A DNA stretch of 63,532 nucleotides from Paenibacillus amylolyticus (lineage in GTDB: Bacteria > Bacillota > Bacilli > Paenibacillales > Paenibacillaceae). Positions 1-10,402 of this stretch are shown piece by piece. The stretch's first letter is position 1. Each line of letters begins with the position of its first letter. The DNA lies in the NCBI RefSeq assembly GCF_001570725.1, contig NZ_BCNV01000002.1:1-63532 (forward strand). The letters are read 5' to 3'. A program made the translations under genes and the position numbers. The notes beneath the pieces were generated by a model. The model ran no database searches, was not told the origin of the DNA, and saw only the letters and a list, made by a program, of their open reading frames with translations.

Positions 1-74
1 AGTTGTAATTCGCGTGTTTCGTTTCGAATCTAGTTTTCAGAGAACGATCTCTGAAATGTAAGCTAAGCTATGCG
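1..74 (+). other. 23S-5S rRNA spacer with processing hairpin
   Basis: This precursor stretch precedes the 5S gene. Positions 35-43 and 48-56 form a perfect 9-bp stem with loop ACGA, which fits a processing stem of the rRNA precursor. The 23S 3' end itself is not recognisable, so the 23S gene lies outside the window. The assignment rests on position and the hairpin. Confidence 0.6.
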
Positions 75-191
75 TTTGGTGGCGATGGCGGAGGGGTTCC
101 ACACGTACCCATCCCGAACACGACCGTTAAGCCCTCTAGCGCCGATGGTACTTGGACCGCAGGGTCCTGGGAGAGTAGGACGCCGCCAAGC
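75..191 (+). rRNA. rrf: 5S ribosomal RNA
   Basis: A 117-nt 5S rRNA of the large ribosomal subunit. The 5' end TTTGGTGGCGATGGCG pairs with the 3' end CGCCGCCAAGC, closing helix I, and the internal segment CCCATCCCGAACACG is the conserved loop B/C region. It ends an rRNA operon whose 16S and 23S genes lie to the left. No tRNA gene follows before the terminator. Confidence 0.97.
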
Positions 192-197
192 GAAGAA

Positions 198-228
198 CCA
201 CTGCCGATGTTATTCGGTGGTGGTTTTT
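198..228 (+). terminator. Intrinsic terminator of the left rRNA operon
   Basis: A 10-bp stem (198-207 with 214-223, two G-T wobbles) with a 6-nt loop is followed by five T. It lies 7 nt after the 5S gene and ends the rRNA transcript. A further small hairpin with a GAAA loop occurs around 244-258. Confidence 0.9.
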
Positions 229-375
229 ATTTGTTTATTTTAGGGGATGCGAAAGCATCTCTTATTTGACTTTGCAGGAATCCTCTGACACACTCATAGT
301 GGATACATAGATGGCGTATCAGACTTTCATATTGAAAATGATCTCAACATTCTAGAGAACGGGGTGCAGGATGAG

Positions 376-1551
376 ATGGAAATTCAGAAATTGACGGTAA
401 ATGATTTTGAACCAGCGATGGCACTTTCCGAATATGCTTTTCAAGTGGTAATGAGTGATGAACAAAAAGAAAAGCGGCGTACTCAATTTTCGTCACAGGA
501 TATATGGGGTGTATACGAGGATGGACAGCTAGGAGCCAAACTTCACATTATCCCTTTTCAAACCTATATTCATGGCAGATCGTTCGAGATGGGCGGGATT
601 GCTGGTGTAGCCACCTGGCCAGAGTATAGACGCAAAGGCTGGGTAGCGGGTCTGCTAAAGCATGCGTTGGAAGAAATGAATCGTAACAAACAAAGTATAT
701 CGTTCTTGCATCCATTCTCTTTTGGTTTCTATCGGAAGTATGGATGGGAGACTTATGTTGAATTTAAACGATATAAAGTACCTACAGCTCATTTGTCTTC
801 GAAAAAAGCGACACCTGGAACGATCCGGCGTGGCGATCCGGACCTCAGCGTACTAAAGGAAGTATACAGTGCTTACGCTGAGCGCTATAACGGAACCTTG
901 GTCCGGGATGATGCAAGGTGGGAGAATTCAGTTCTTGTTAATGGGACTAGCCAGAGGGCTGTATATTATGATGAAGCTGATGTAGCACAAGGTTATCTTT
1001 TATATGAGGTAAAGGAAAATAAGTTTACCATTAAAGAGATCATCTATCTGAATGAAGAGGCTAGGCAAGGGCTGTGGACCTTCATTGCTAACCATGATTC
1101 CATGATCCAGGAAGTTACTTTACAGGCACCAGCCAGTGATACGCTCGCTTTCCAATTGGATAATCCACGGATTCAGCAGGAGATTGTACCTTATTTTATG
1201 GCACGCATCGTTAGTGTGGAGCAGTTTATATCTCAGTATCCATTTGCAAGCCAGGATTCACCGGTACAGATTGTTCTTCAGGTAGAAGATACCCACGCTC
1301 CGTGGAATGAAGGGGTATGGCAACTAAACGTGGCGATGAACGGAACGGCGTCCATATGGAAAACATCCGAGACAATTACTGATGATCAGACCATTAAGGT
1401 AGATATTCAAGCTCTCACGGCGGTGCTGATGGGATATCGCAGACCAACAGAAATGGCACGTATCGGAAGAATTTACGGACCAGAAGTAGCAATCAAGGCT
1501 TTGGAACAAGCGATCCCTGAACGGGAAACCTACTTGCTTGATTTCTTCTGA
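376..1551 (+). CDS. GNAT-family (Eis-like) N-acetyltransferase
   Basis: Probable acetyl-CoA-dependent N-acetyltransferase of about 391 residues; the acceptor is unknown. The N-terminal third has GNAT features: IAGVATWPEYRRKGWVAGLL contains the acetyl-CoA loop (RRKGWV), and FYRKYGWE marks the last strand of the fold. Length and a C-terminal half without motifs match the Eis-like layout of two GNAT folds plus an SCP2-like domain. I start at ATG 376 because MEIQKLT is where such proteins normally begin; GTG 364 in the same frame is possible, and neither has a strong Shine-Dalgarno. The gene stands alone between the 5S terminator and its own terminator at 1623. Family is confident, function is not. 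Confidence 0.85.
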   Translation: MEIQKLTVNDFEPAMALSEYAFQVVMSDEQKEKRRTQFSSQDIWGVYEDGQLGAKLHIIPFQTYIHGRSFEMGGIAGVATWPEYRRKGWVAGLLKHALEEMNRNKQSISFLHPFSFGFYRKYGWETYVEFKRYKVPTAHLSSKKATPGTIRRGDPDLSVLKEVYSAYAERYNGTLVRDDARWENSVLVNGTSQRAVYYDEADVAQGYLLYEVKENKFTIKEIIYLNEEARQGLWTFIANHDSMIQEVTLQAPASDTLAFQLDNPRIQQEIVPYFMARIVSVEQFISQYPFASQDSPVQIVLQVEDTHAPWNEGVWQLNVAMNGTASIWKTSETITDDQTIKVDIQALTAVLMGYRRPTEMARIGRIYGPEVAIKALEQAIPERETYLLDFF

Positions 1552-1622
1552 TAACTATCCTTCTGTTTCAATCAACTTGATTAGCTTATATAGAAATACG
1601 GCGTTATCGAAAGACAAAAGGA

Positions 1623-1652
1623 CTTCTCCAGCAATTTTGGAGAGGTTTTTTT
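1623..1652 (+). terminator. Intrinsic terminator after the GNAT gene
   Basis: An 8-bp stem (1623-1630 with 1638-1645, one wobble) is followed by seven T. It separates the acetyltransferase from the heat-shock operon. Confidence 0.85.
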
Positions 1653-1704
1653 GTGTCTGGGGAATATTTCGTGTAAAATCGTAAAAAATGAATAGTGACC
1701 CCAC

Positions 1705-1732
1705 TTGGCAAACCCACAAAATATGCTATAAT
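1705..1732 (+). promoter_or_regulatory. SigA-type promoter of the ctsR operon
   Basis: TTGGCA (1705-1710), a 16-nt spacer and TATAAT (1727-1732) predict a start near 1739. The operator at 1741 lies directly on the predicted start, as expected for repression by CtsR. The leader to ctsR is about 270 nt and contains the 7-bp inverted repeat TGCTTCC/GGAAGCA. Confidence 0.85.
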
Positions 1733-1740
1733 GGTTATAA

Positions 1741-1757
1741 AGTCAAAGAAAGTCAAA
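1741..1757 (+). promoter_or_regulatory. CtsR operator (tandem heptad repeat)
   Basis: AGTCAAA-GAA-AGTCAAA matches the CtsR box, a direct repeat of RGTCAAA separated by three bases. A third partial unit (GTCAA) follows at 1758. Its place just downstream of the -10 element indicates autoregulation of ctsR-mcsA-mcsB-clpC. Confidence 0.93.
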
Positions 1758-2011
1758 GTCAACTAAAGGTTTAATACTTAAGTAGCTTTCTTTCTACAAT
1801 CTGATGGGTGATCGCCAATATACGGGATTCATTTTATCGGAGGATCAAGGAAATATTAAAGGACCTTCGTGCTTCCTTCGCTCTCCTGTTGACGTCTGTG
1901 GAAGCAAGATTCGCTGTTTTCCTGATTGGTTAAATGGGTAGAGAAGGTGTACTCTGTGGGGGCGTGTGGGTCCTTATTGACTTAACGTTTCAGACAGTGG
2001 AGGATGATTGG

Positions 2012-2473
2012 ATGCGTAATATCTCTGATATTATCGAACGATATCTGAAGAGTATTTTGCATGAAAGTCCCGAAGGAATGGTTGAAATTCAGCGTAATGA
2101 TCTGGCAGATCAATTCTCATGTGTACCTTCCCAGATCAATTATGTCATCAGCACACGTTTTACCCTCGAGAAGGGATACCTGGTAGAGAGTAAACGCGGC
2201 GGTGGTGGTTATGTTCGCATACAGCGCATTGAATTACCGGCCCAATCAGCTCTGCATAATCATTTGCATCATAGTATTGGTGATGAGATCGGGCAGACAG
2301 CTGCCGAAGGTCTGATCTATCAACTGGAAGAAGCGCGTTTCTTGAGCAAGCGGGAAGCCGGGTTGATGCGAGCAGCTGTATCTAGAGAGGTTATATTGGT
2401 CAAACTTCCTTACCGGGATCAAATTCGTGCCAGAATGTTGAAGGCGATGTTAATATCTTTGCTCGGTAAATGA
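2012..2473 (+). CDS. ctsR: Transcriptional repressor of class III heat-shock genes CtsR
   Basis: A 153-residue DNA-binding repressor that holds clp genes off until heat or protein stress. It has an N-terminal winged helix-turn-helix and the glycine-rich wing RGGGGYVRI (residues 62-70), known in B. subtilis CtsR as the heat-sensing loop. Length matches the family. I use ATG 2012 (MRNISDIIERYLK) preceded by GTGGAGG; an upstream in-frame extension to 1934 is not family-like. First gene of the operon with mcsA, mcsB and clpC, whose products control its activity and turnover. Autoregulated through the operator at 1741. Confidence 0.97.
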   Translation: MRNISDIIERYLKSILHESPEGMVEIQRNDLADQFSCVPSQINYVISTRFTLEKGYLVESKRGGGGYVRIQRIELPAQSALHNHLHHSIGDEIGQTAAEGLIYQLEEARFLSKREAGLMRAAVSREVILVKLPYRDQIRARMLKAMLISLLGK

Positions 2474-2504
2474 AAACTATCGGGGTCAAAGGAGGTACAT
2501 CAAT

Positions 2505-3029
2505 ATGCTGTGCCAAGAATGTAATAAACGTCCGGCGACACTTCATTTTACGAAGATTGTAAATGGAGAGAAGACGGAATTCCATATTTGTGAGTCATGT
2601 GCCCGTGAAAAAGGGGAGATGATCCCTGGAACAGCAGGTGGATTTTCCATTCACAACTTGTTGTCAGGATTGCTTGATTTTGATCCAGCTGGCAAGAGTG
2701 GATCGGCAGGAACACCACCTGCAAAAGCACTTCAATGTGAAGAGTGTGGTATGACGTACTCACAATTTAGCAAGATCGGTCGATTTGGCTGCAGTTCATG
2801 TTATAAATATTTTGACAGCCGTCTGGACCCTTTGTTCAAGCGGGTTCATGGCAGTACGTCCCATGTAGGTAAAGTGCCTGCAAGAGCTGGTGGTCGCATC
2901 AAGGTGAAACGGCAAATCGCCGATCTGAAGCGTGAACTCCAGGAGAGCATCGCCCAAGAGGAATTTGAAGAGGCGGCTCAGATCCGTGACCAGATCAGAG
3001 GACTTGAAAAAGGAATAGCTCAGGAGTAA
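2505..3029 (+). CDS. mcsA: Protein-arginine kinase activator McsA
   Basis: A 174-residue zinc-binding adaptor that activates the arginine kinase McsB and helps modulate CtsR. Cysteines pair as C3/C6 with C29/C32 and C78/C81 with C96/C99, two treble-clef-like zinc sites. Residues about 135-172 form a UVR motif (coiled coil, FEEAAQIRDQI), also present in the ClpC middle domain. The start has a strong AAAGGAGG. It lies between ctsR and mcsB in the standard order. Confidence 0.96.
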   Translation: MLCQECNKRPATLHFTKIVNGEKTEFHICESCAREKGEMIPGTAGGFSIHNLLSGLLDFDPAGKSGSAGTPPAKALQCEECGMTYSQFSKIGRFGCSSCYKYFDSRLDPLFKRVHGSTSHVGKVPARAGGRIKVKRQIADLKRELQESIAQEEFEEAAQIRDQIRGLEKGIAQE

Positions 3030-3057
3030 AGTTTGTCATGAGTAGGAGGGATGCGTA

Positions 3058-4128
3058 ATGCCTAATCTGCGTTTTACAGAGAAGGCGCTCAGCGACTGGA
3101 TGCGCAGTGATGCGGCTGATTCCGAAATCGTCATTAGCAGCCGTGTCCGGATCGCACGCAACCTTCAGCATGTTCCGTTTCCGATGCTGGCTTCCAATGA
3201 GCAATCGGAAGAGGTGCTGAATAAGCTGAGCGAAGTACTTCAATACGATGAGGTTCATGCCTTTGGGGATTTTCATACGTTGGATCTAATCGATATTGAC
3301 GAACTCGACAAACGGGTGCTGGTGGAGAAACATCTGATCAGTCCAAGTCTTGCGAATGAATCCAGGAATGGTGCAGTTATTCTCAGTGAGGATGAGTCTG
3401 TCAGTATTATGATTAATGAAGAGGATCATCTTCGTATCCAGTGCCTCTATCCGGGGTTCCAGGTGAAAGAAGCCTGGGAGAAAGCTTCCGCAATAGATGA
3501 TGCTTTTGAAGCGCACGTGGATTATGCTTTTGATGATCGCAGAGGATACTTAACCAGTTGTCCTACCAATGTAGGTACAGGTGTCAGAGCATCGGTGATG
3601 ATGCACCTGCCTGCCCTGGTGATGACGCAGCAGATTGGCCGCATTTTAACCGCAGTTTCCCAAGTAGGATTGACTGTAAGGGGAATTTACGGCGAAGGCA
3701 GCGAGGCCATGGGTAACCTGTTTCAGATCTCGAACCAGATTACATTGGGACAGACCGAACAGGAAGTCATCGAGAACCTGCATAGTGTTGTATTACAAAT
3801 GATTGGTCATGAGCGTACAGCCAGAGAACGGTTAATTACCGACTCCAGACTTCGGATCACGGATCGTGTCATGCGTTCTTACGGTATATTGTCTCATGCA
3901 GCTATTGTTGATTCAAAGGAAGCTGCACAGCGCTTATCGGATGTACGTCTTGGCGTGGATCTCGGATTACTGGATGGATTGTCCATCACGGTAATGAATG
4001 AGTTGAATGTGATGACTCAGCCGGGATTCTTGCAGAAAACATTCGGGGAAGATATGCGCACAGATGAGCGTGACATCTATCGTGCTCAGTTGATTCGTGA
4101 TACGATCAATGCAGCGAAACAGTCCTAG
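3058..4128 (+). CDS. mcsB: Protein arginine kinase McsB
   Basis: ATP:guanido phosphotransferase that phosphorylates arginine side chains, inactivating CtsR and tagging proteins for ClpCP. At 356 residues it is family-length. Phosphagen-kinase signatures are present: SSRVRIARNL (27-36, nucleotide-binding arginines), NEEDH (120-124, catalytic acids) and CPTNVGTG (168-175, the active-site cysteine loop). The start follows TAGGAGGG by 8 nt. It acts with McsA, encoded just upstream. Confidence 0.97.
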   Translation: MPNLRFTEKALSDWMRSDAADSEIVISSRVRIARNLQHVPFPMLASNEQSEEVLNKLSEVLQYDEVHAFGDFHTLDLIDIDELDKRVLVEKHLISPSLANESRNGAVILSEDESVSIMINEEDHLRIQCLYPGFQVKEAWEKASAIDDAFEAHVDYAFDDRRGYLTSCPTNVGTGVRASVMMHLPALVMTQQIGRILTAVSQVGLTVRGIYGEGSEAMGNLFQISNQITLGQTEQEVIENLHSVVLQMIGHERTARERLITDSRLRITDRVMRSYGILSHAAIVDSKEAAQRLSDVRLGVDLGLLDGLSITVMNELNVMTQPGFLQKTFGEDMRTDERDIYRAQLIRDTINAAKQS

Positions 4129-4312
4129 CTTAGCCTGATACTGTATTGAATTATGGTTTCATGCCGCATTGCGGCTTTTATATAATAGGCATGTACGAAT
4201 GCCGAATGACTTTATTCGCAGCACGGCTGCAAACAAAAATGATATGAAGAATACGACGGTTATTTCATTATATGACCCTCGTTTTATCCAAAACCATGGA
4301 GGTGCAGGAGAT

Positions 4313-6775
4313 ATGATGTTTGGAAGATTTACGGAACGGGCCCAAAAGGTGCTCGCACTCGCGCAGGAAGAAGCTGTCCGTCTCGGTCATAATAACATCG
4401 GTACTGAGCATATTTTGCTCGGCCTCATTCGTGAAGGCGAAGGCATCGCAGCCAAAGCACTGATCGGCCTGGGACTCGGATTGGAAAAAATTCAGGATGA
4501 AGTAGAAACGCTGATTGGCCGTGGCCAAGAGCAACCTACCAACATTGCATATACGCCACGTGCGAAAAAAGTAATTGAACTGTCTATGGATGAAGCTCGT
4601 AAATTGGGCCATACCTATGTAGGCACAGAGCATATCCTGCTCGGATTAATTCGTGAAGGCGAGGGTGTTGCAGCACGTGTGCTCAATAACCTGGGCATCA
4701 GCCTGAACAAAGCACGTCAACAAGTGTTACAGTTGCTTGGCAGCAGTGAAGCTGTATCCAGCCATAATGGAACACCTGCCAATGTCAGCACACCAACACT
4801 GGACAGTCTGGCACGTGACCTCACGGCTTACGCCAGAGAGAATAACCTTGACCCAGTCATTGGACGTAGCAAAGAAATTGAGCGTGTCATCCAAGTGCTC
4901 AGCCGTCGTACCAAGAACAATCCGGTATTGATCGGTGAGCCAGGTGTAGGTAAAACAGCGATTGCTGAAGGCCTTGCACAAAAAATCATTGCAAATGAGA
5001 TTCCGGAAACATTGCGCGACAAACGTGTAATGACCCTGGATATGGGTTCAGTAGTAGCCGGAACCAAATATCGTGGTGAGTTTGAAGATCGTCTGAAAAA
5101 AATTATGGATGAGATTCGCCAAGCAGGTAACATTGTCCTGTTTATCGACGAATTGCATACCTTGATTGGCGCAGGCGGAGCTGAAGGTGCCATCGATGCT
5201 TCTAACATTTTGAAACCAGCTCTGGCCCGTGGAGAATTGCAGTGCATTGGTGCAACAACACTGGATGAATATCGTAAATATATCGAGAAGGATGCAGCGC
5301 TTGAGCGTCGTTTCCAACCGATTACTGTAGATCAGCCTTCTCCGGAAGAAGCAATTCAAATCTTGCACGGCTTGCGTGACCGTTATGAGGCGCATCACCG
5401 CGTGAAAATTACGGACGAAGCGATTGTGCAGGCGGTTAAACTGTCTGACCGTTACATTACAGACCGTTTCCTCCCAGACAAAGCGATCGACCTGATTGAT
5501 GAAGCGGGTTCCAAAGTAAGATTGAACTCTTACACGATCCCACCAAACCTGAAACAACTGGAAAGTCGTCTGGAAGATATCCGTAAGGAAAAAGACGCAG
5601 CGGTTCAAAGTCAGGAGTTCGAAAAAGCAGCAGCTCTTCGCGATACGGAACAAAAAATCCGTGAAGAACTGGATGTAACGAAGAATCAATGGAAAGAAAA
5701 ACAAGGTCGCACGGATTCTGAGGTAACACCTGAGGATATCGCGCAAGTGGTAGCCAACTGGACAGGAATTCCGGTGAACAAGCTGAAAGAAGAAGAGACA
5801 CAGCGTCTGATGAACCTGGAATCGATTCTGCATGAACGTGTCATTGGCCAAGATGAGGCTGTGAAGTCCGTCAGCCGTGCGGTTCGTCGTGCTCGTGCTG
5901 GATTGAAAGATCCAAAACGTCCGATGGGTTCATTCATTTTCCTTGGCCCTACAGGGGTAGGTAAAACAGAACTTGCTCGTGCTCTGGCTGAAGCGATGTT
6001 CGGCGATGAAAATGCAGTAATCCGTATTGATATGTCCGAGTATGGTGAGAAGCATTCGACTTCCCGACTCGTCGGAGCGCCTCCGGGATATGTTGGATAT
6101 GAAGAAGGTGGCCAGCTGACAGAGAAAGTTCGTCGCAAACCTTATTCCGTAGTCCTGCTCGATGAAATCGAGAAAGCACATCCGGAAGTATTCAATATCT
6201 TGCTGCAAGTGCTTGAGGATGGTCGTCTCACGGATTCCAAAGGTCGCGTGGTTGACTTCCGGAATACGCTGATTATCCTGACATCCAACGTGGGTGCTGA
6301 AGCGATCAAACGTAACTCTACACTCGGCTTCACAGCAGTTGTGGATGCAGGTGCGGATTACGATAACATGAAGGGTAAAGTCATGGATGAGCTGAAGAAA
6401 AGCTTCCGTCCAGAGTTCCTTAACCGGATTGATGAAATTATCGTATTCCACTCTCTGGAACAGAAACACATTGCAGAGATTGTTACCCTCATGAGCGAGG
6501 AGCTTCGCAAACGGCTACGTGAATACGAGGTGGACTTCGAACTGACCGACAATGCCAAGGATTTCCTTGCCAAAGCCGGCTTCGATCCAGCTTACGGTGC
6601 GCGTCCGCTTCGTCGGGCGATCCAGAAGCATATCGAGGACAAATTGTCCGAAGAGTTGCTCACAGGTAACGTAACCAAAGGGGATTCATTGCTCATTGAC
6701 GAGGAGAACGGTGCACTATCTGTAACGAAAAAAGACGTGGTGGTTCCTTCTAACGAGGAAATTGAAACCAAATAA
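4313..6775 (+). CDS. clpC: ATP-dependent Clp protease ATP-binding subunit ClpC
   Basis: An 820-residue Hsp100 unfoldase that feeds substrates, including arginine-phosphorylated proteins, to ClpP. It has two N-terminal Clp repeats (about 3-145), AAA+ domain 1 with Walker A GEPGVGKT near 208, a UVR-bearing middle domain and AAA+ domain 2 with Walker A GPTGVGKT near 545. I start at ATG 4313 ([11 protein letters not shown]), as in B. subtilis; GGAGG and AGGAG lie upstream, and ATG 4316 is the only close alternative. A 184-nt gap after mcsB holds the hairpin GCCGC-ATT-GCGGC and TATAAT at 4181 with a poor -35, so an internal promoter is possible but unproven. Confidence 0.97.
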   Translation: MMFGRFTERAQKVLALAQEEAVRLGHNNIGTEHILLGLIREGEGIAAKALIGLGLGLEKIQDEVETLIGRGQEQPTNIAYTPRAKKVIELSMDEARKLGHTYVGTEHILLGLIREGEGVAARVLNNLGISLNKARQQVLQLLGSSEAVSSHNGTPANVSTPTLDSLARDLTAYARENNLDPVIGRSKEIERVIQVLSRRTKNNPVLIGEPGVGKTAIAEGLAQKIIANEIPETLRDKRVMTLDMGSVVAGTKYRGEFEDRLKKIMDEIRQAGNIVLFIDELHTLIGAGGAEGAIDASNILKPALARGELQCIGATTLDEYRKYIEKDAALERRFQPITVDQPSPEEAIQILHGLRDRYEAHHRVKITDEAIVQAVKLSDRYITDRFLPDKAIDLIDEAGSKVRLNSYTIPPNLKQLESRLEDIRKEKDAAVQSQEFEKAAALRDTEQKIREELDVTKNQWKEKQGRTDSEVTPEDIAQVVANWTGIPVNKLKEEETQRLMNLESILHERVIGQDEAVKSVSRAVRRARAGLKDPKRPMGSFIFLGPTGVGKTELARALAEAMFGDENAVIRIDMSEYGEKHSTSRLVGAPPGYVGYEEGGQLTEKVRRKPYSVVLLDEIEKAHPEVFNILLQVLEDGRLTDSKGRVVDFRNTLIILTSNVGAEAIKRNSTLGFTAVVDAGADYDNMKGKVMDELKKSFRPEFLNRIDEIIVFHSLEQKHIAEIVTLMSEELRKRLREYEVDFELTDNAKDFLAKAGFDPAYGARPLRRAIQKHIEDKLSEELLTGNVTKGDSLLIDEENGALSVTKKDVVVPSNEEIETK

Positions 6776-6820
6776 TATGTATCAAGCTTTGGAGTTGAAC
6801 TCCAGCTTGTAGTGATCCTT

Positions 6821-6854
6821 AATCCTTCTCGGCTTCGGCCGGGAAGGATTTTTT
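6821..6854 (+). terminator. Intrinsic terminator of the ctsR-clpC operon
   Basis: A 13-bp stem (6821-6833 with 6838-6850, one wobble) capped by a TTCG tetraloop runs into six T. Confidence 0.93.
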
Positions 6855-7035
6855 GCATTTTGGACAGAAGACGGACATGATTATGTCAGGAACATGTGTA
6901 AAGTTTGCGATAATCCTTTACGAAAAATCTCAAACAATGGTAAACTTTTAGTAACCCTGCACGTCAGGGAGTTTGGGCAAAATTCGTCGAATAATGCAAA
7001 ATGCTGTTATAAAACTAAATTATAGGAGTGCTGAA

Positions 7036-8403
7036 GTGGCCAAAGTTAAAACCAAGTTTCAATGTACGGAATGCGGCTATGAAGCCCCCAAGTGGTACGG
7101 TAAGTGTCCGGGTTGTCAGTCATGGAATTCAATGGTGGAAGAAACAGAGACGGTGGTCAAAACACAAGGGAGAAATTCTCCCCTGTTTGACAGTAAAGAT
7201 AAACCGCTTCCTATCATAGATATAGATAGCGGTCAGGAACCGCGTGTGCAGACTGGAATCGGAGAGTTGAACCGGGTATTGGGTGGCGGAATTGTTCCAG
7301 GTTCCCTCGTTCTGGTGGGCGGAGATCCAGGTATCGGTAAATCAACGTTGATGTTGCAGACGTCCCATGCGTTGACGCATTCGGGTTTGCGTGTGTTATA
7401 TGTTTCCGGTGAGGAATCAGTCAAGCAAACCAAATTACGGGCGGATCGTCTCGGGGCGCTCTCAGCCGAATTGTATGTGCTGTGTGAAACTAATATGGAA
7501 CGTGTAGAGGAAGCGGTGGATCAGATCCAGCCGCATTTTCTTGTCATCGACTCCATTCAGACGGTATATCTTCCCGAAGTTACCAGTGCGCCAGGTAGTG
7601 TAGCACAGGTAAGGGAATGTACGTCAAGGTTCATGCGGATTGCCAAAGGCAGAGGCATTGCAACGGTTCTTGTGGGGCATGTTACCAAAGAAGGTGCCAT
7701 TGCCGGTCCACGTATGTTAGAACATATGGTGGATTGCGTGCTTTATTTTGAAGGAGAACGTCATCATACGTATCGCTTGCTGCGTGCGGTGAAGAACCGT
7801 TTTGGTTCCACCAATGAGATTGGCATTTTTGAAATGGGCGAGGATGGACTTCGTGAGGTGGGCAACCCGTCCGAACTCTTTTTGTCGGAACGTCCACTAG
7901 GGGTAGCAGGTTCAACGGTAGTTGCCAGTATGGAGGGTACACGCCCTCTGCTTGTGGAATTGCAGGCGTTGATCTCGACGACCCATTTCCCTTCTCCCCG
8001 CCGTATGGCAACAGGGGTGGATCTGCATCGGTTGAATCTGATCATTGCTGTGCTGGAGAAACGAATGGGTATGTTTTTACAGACCCAAGATGCGTATCTG
8101 AATGTAGCTGGAGGAGTAAGGCTGGATGAGCCGGCTGTCGATTTGGCGGTTGCTGTCAGCATTGCATCCAGTTTGAGAGATGTACCGACCAAGCCGGATG
8201 ACGTCATCTTTGGCGAGATTGGTCTGACAGGTGAGGTTCGAGCCGTATCACGGGCCGAACAACGAGTGAAGGAAGCCGCGAAGCTGGGCTTCAAGCGAGT
8301 CATTTTACCAGAAAAAAGCTTAAAGGGCTGGAAACATCCTCGCGGGATACAACTGATCGGTGTGAATACCGTGGCAGATGCACTAGCGGTTGCTTTAGAT
8401 TAG
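7036..8403 (+). CDS. radA: DNA repair protein RadA (Sms)
   Basis: A 455-residue RecA-like ATPase and helicase that promotes branch migration in recombination and repair. It has an N-terminal zinc finger (C10, C13, C24, C27), Walker [11 protein letters not shown] (95-104), the RadA-specific KNRFG motif near 253 and a C-terminal Lon-protease-like domain. I choose GTG 7036, 7 nt after TAGGAG, because [14 protein letters not shown] is the family N-terminus; an in-frame extension to 6973 has no family support. disA follows after 13 nt, as in many Firmicutes, where the two act together in DNA-damage surveillance. Confidence 0.96.
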   Translation: MAKVKTKFQCTECGYEAPKWYGKCPGCQSWNSMVEETETVVKTQGRNSPLFDSKDKPLPIIDIDSGQEPRVQTGIGELNRVLGGGIVPGSLVLVGGDPGIGKSTLMLQTSHALTHSGLRVLYVSGEESVKQTKLRADRLGALSAELYVLCETNMERVEEAVDQIQPHFLVIDSIQTVYLPEVTSAPGSVAQVRECTSRFMRIAKGRGIATVLVGHVTKEGAIAGPRMLEHMVDCVLYFEGERHHTYRLLRAVKNRFGSTNEIGIFEMGEDGLREVGNPSELFLSERPLGVAGSTVVASMEGTRPLLVELQALISTTHFPSPRRMATGVDLHRLNLIIAVLEKRMGMFLQTQDAYLNVAGGVRLDEPAVDLAVAVSIASSLRDVPTKPDDVIFGEIGLTGEVRAVSRAEQRVKEAAKLGFKRVILPEKSLKGWKHPRGIQLIGVNTVADALAVALD

Positions 8404-8416
8404 GGGGCATAACAAG

Positions 8417-9493
8417 ATGAAAGATTCGAGCCAACTGGATAATATGAATGAATTGTTGAGGCTGATCGCACCAGGTACACCTTTCCGCGAAGGTCTGGAA
8501 AATGTGCTGCGCGCCAAGACGGGCGCACTGCTTGTTGTAGGATACAGCCCTGAAGTAATGGAAGTGGTGGACGGGGGATTCTCGATTAACTGTGATTTCT
8601 CCCCGAACTATCTGTACGAACTCGCCAAGATGGATGGAGCCATTATTCTTAGTGAGGATTTGAAGCGTATTCTTTACGCCAATACCCAGTTAATCCCGGA
8701 CTCTTCAATCTCTTCATCAGAGACGGGGATTCGTCACCGGACGGCAGAGCGTGTAGCGAAGCAAACGGGTAAATTGGTGGTTTCCATATCACAGCGTCGG
8801 AATATCATCACCTTGTATCAGGGAACACTTCGTTATTCCCTCAAGGAAATCGGGGTTATTTTGACCAAAGCGAATCAAGCGATTCAAACCTTGGAAAAAT
8901 ACAAAGCTGTATTGACACAGTCCCTTACGAATCTGAGTGCCTCTGAATTTGAGGAACTGGTAACGATTCCTGAAGTGGTTAATGTGATTCAGCGTACCGA
9001 AATGGTGATGCGGATCAAAACGGAAATCAAACGATACATTCATGAACTTGGGAATGAGGGACGACTCATCTCCATGCAAATGGAGGAGCTCGTGGGCACA
9101 ACGGAAGAAGAAGCTTGGTTGCTATACAAAGACTATGCCCGTGACGACAGTGATGACAAAATCCGTGAAATTATCGTGGGACTGAAAAGGTTGTCGGATG
9201 ATGAATTGCTGGATGCACATCATATTGTTCGTCTGCTCGGCTACCCTTCATCAGCGGCTACTTCGGAAGATTCGGTTGCACCTCGCGGATTCCGGGTATT
9301 AAATAAGATCCCCCGCCTGCCGAATGTCATTATCCATAACCTGGTGGATCAATTCGAACAATTGCCTCATGTCATTATGGCTACAATTGAAGAACTGGAC
9401 GAAGTGGACGGTATTGGTGAAGTTCGTGCCCGGACCATTAAGGAAGGCCTCAAACGTTTGCAGGAGCAGATGTTTATCGACAGACAGATGTAA
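8417..9493 (+). CDS. disA: DNA integrity scanning diadenylate cyclase DisA
   Basis: It condenses two ATP into c-di-AMP and scans DNA for branched structures, reporting chromosome integrity to sporulation and cell-wall control. At 358 residues it has the DAC catalytic motifs DGA (73-75) and RHR (106-108 within TGIRHRTAE), a helical spine, and a C-terminal helix-hairpin-helix region ([16 protein letters not shown]). It is translated just after radA with 13 nt between them, so it is probably cotranscribed. Confidence 0.97.
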   Translation: MKDSSQLDNMNELLRLIAPGTPFREGLENVLRAKTGALLVVGYSPEVMEVVDGGFSINCDFSPNYLYELAKMDGAIILSEDLKRILYANTQLIPDSSISSSETGIRHRTAERVAKQTGKLVVSISQRRNIITLYQGTLRYSLKEIGVILTKANQAIQTLEKYKAVLTQSLTNLSASEFEELVTIPEVVNVIQRTEMVMRIKTEIKRYIHELGNEGRLISMQMEELVGTTEEEAWLLYKDYARDDSDDKIREIIVGLKRLSDDELLDAHHIVRLLGYPSSAATSEDSVAPRGFRVLNKIPRLPNVIIHNLVDQFEQLPHVIMATIEELDEVDGIGEVRARTIKEGLKRLQEQMFIDRQM

Positions 9494-9538
9494 GGGTTTG
9501 CCTATATAAAGGCTTGAAATGGATGAGGTGAAACAACA

Positions 9539-10270
9539 ATGCTAACCAGATTCATTCCGAATCTCTTTACCCTGGGTAATCTGTTTCTTGGAATGATGGC
9601 GATTTTGCTTGCGATTGATGGAAATTACAGTTTGGCTGCTATTATGGTCATTGTAGCGATGCTGCTGGACGGTCTGGATGGCCGTGTGGCACGTGCGCTC
9701 AATGCCCAAAGCGAATTCGGCAAGGAACTTGATTCCTTGTCCGACATGGTTTCCTTTGGTGCAGCACCAGCCCTGATCATATTTATGGTGTCATTTCAAG
9801 ATTCGATGCCGATGCTCGCCTGGATTGCAACAGCTGCTTTTCCGATCTGTGGAGCCATTCGTCTGGCTCGGTTCAATGTTCGTCCGGGAATTCCGGGGTA
9901 CTTCACAGGTCTGCCGATTCCGGCAGCCGGCGGAGTGCTGGCTACACTGTCCTTGTTTAACAAGGATATCGGTCCGATCAGCATGATGATTGCTACGTTG
10001 CTGTTATCCTACCTGATGGTGAGTTCGCTTAAGTATCCCAATTTCAAAAAGGTTGGTTTGCCGCGCAAAGCAATCTGGATTGCACCATGGGTTGTGTTAT
10101 TTGCGATAGCCGTAGCCGTTATTTTCCCGGAGCAGTTATCCAAATTGATTTTTATTCCGCTGGTGTTATACGCCTTGTATGGAATGAAGCATAATGTGCG
10201 AACAGCGGCCTCGCGTAGCCGGGCTAAAAAGCGCAAAGATGAGAAATCTTCCCGTCCTTCTGATCGTTAA
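9539..10270 (+). CDS. pssA: CDP-diacylglycerol--serine O-phosphatidyltransferase
   Basis: A membrane enzyme making phosphatidylserine from CDP-diacylglycerol and serine. The CDP-alcohol phosphatidyltransferase signature is complete: D44, D47, G48, A51, R52, G61, D65 and D69 in the spacing DxxDGxxAR-x8-GxxxDxxxD. The rest is hydrophobic, with several membrane spans and a basic tail (SRSRAKKRKDEK). 243 residues. The substrate, serine, is inferred from family and length; other CDP-alcohol transferases share the motif. B. subtilis does not carry pssA between disA and yacL, so this is a local difference in gene order. Confidence 0.88.
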   Translation: MLTRFIPNLFTLGNLFLGMMAILLAIDGNYSLAAIMVIVAMLLDGLDGRVARALNAQSEFGKELDSLSDMVSFGAAPALIIFMVSFQDSMPMLAWIATAAFPICGAIRLARFNVRPGIPGYFTGLPIPAAGGVLATLSLFNKDIGPISMMIATLLLSYLMVSSLKYPNFKKVGLPRKAIWIAPWVVLFAIAVAVIFPEQLSKLIFIPLVLYALYGMKHNVRTAASRSRAKKRKDEKSSRPSDR

Positions 10271-10306
10271 GTAGCACGGGGCATTGGGGACAGACACAGT
10301 ACAAAG

Positions 10307-10346
10307 AAAGCACGTACGCTCCTGGATAGGAGAATGCGTGCTTTTT
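10307..10346. terminator. Terminator between convergent genes
   Basis: AAAGCACG...CTCCT-GGAT-AGGAG...CGTGCTTTTT forms a long interrupted hairpin with T on its right and A on its left, so it can stop pssA and the opposite-strand gene ending at 10403. Confidence 0.85.
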
Positions 10347-10402
10347 GTTATTCAGATCTATTTACGGTAAAAGAAACCCTTACGAACGACATACATATCT
10401 TC

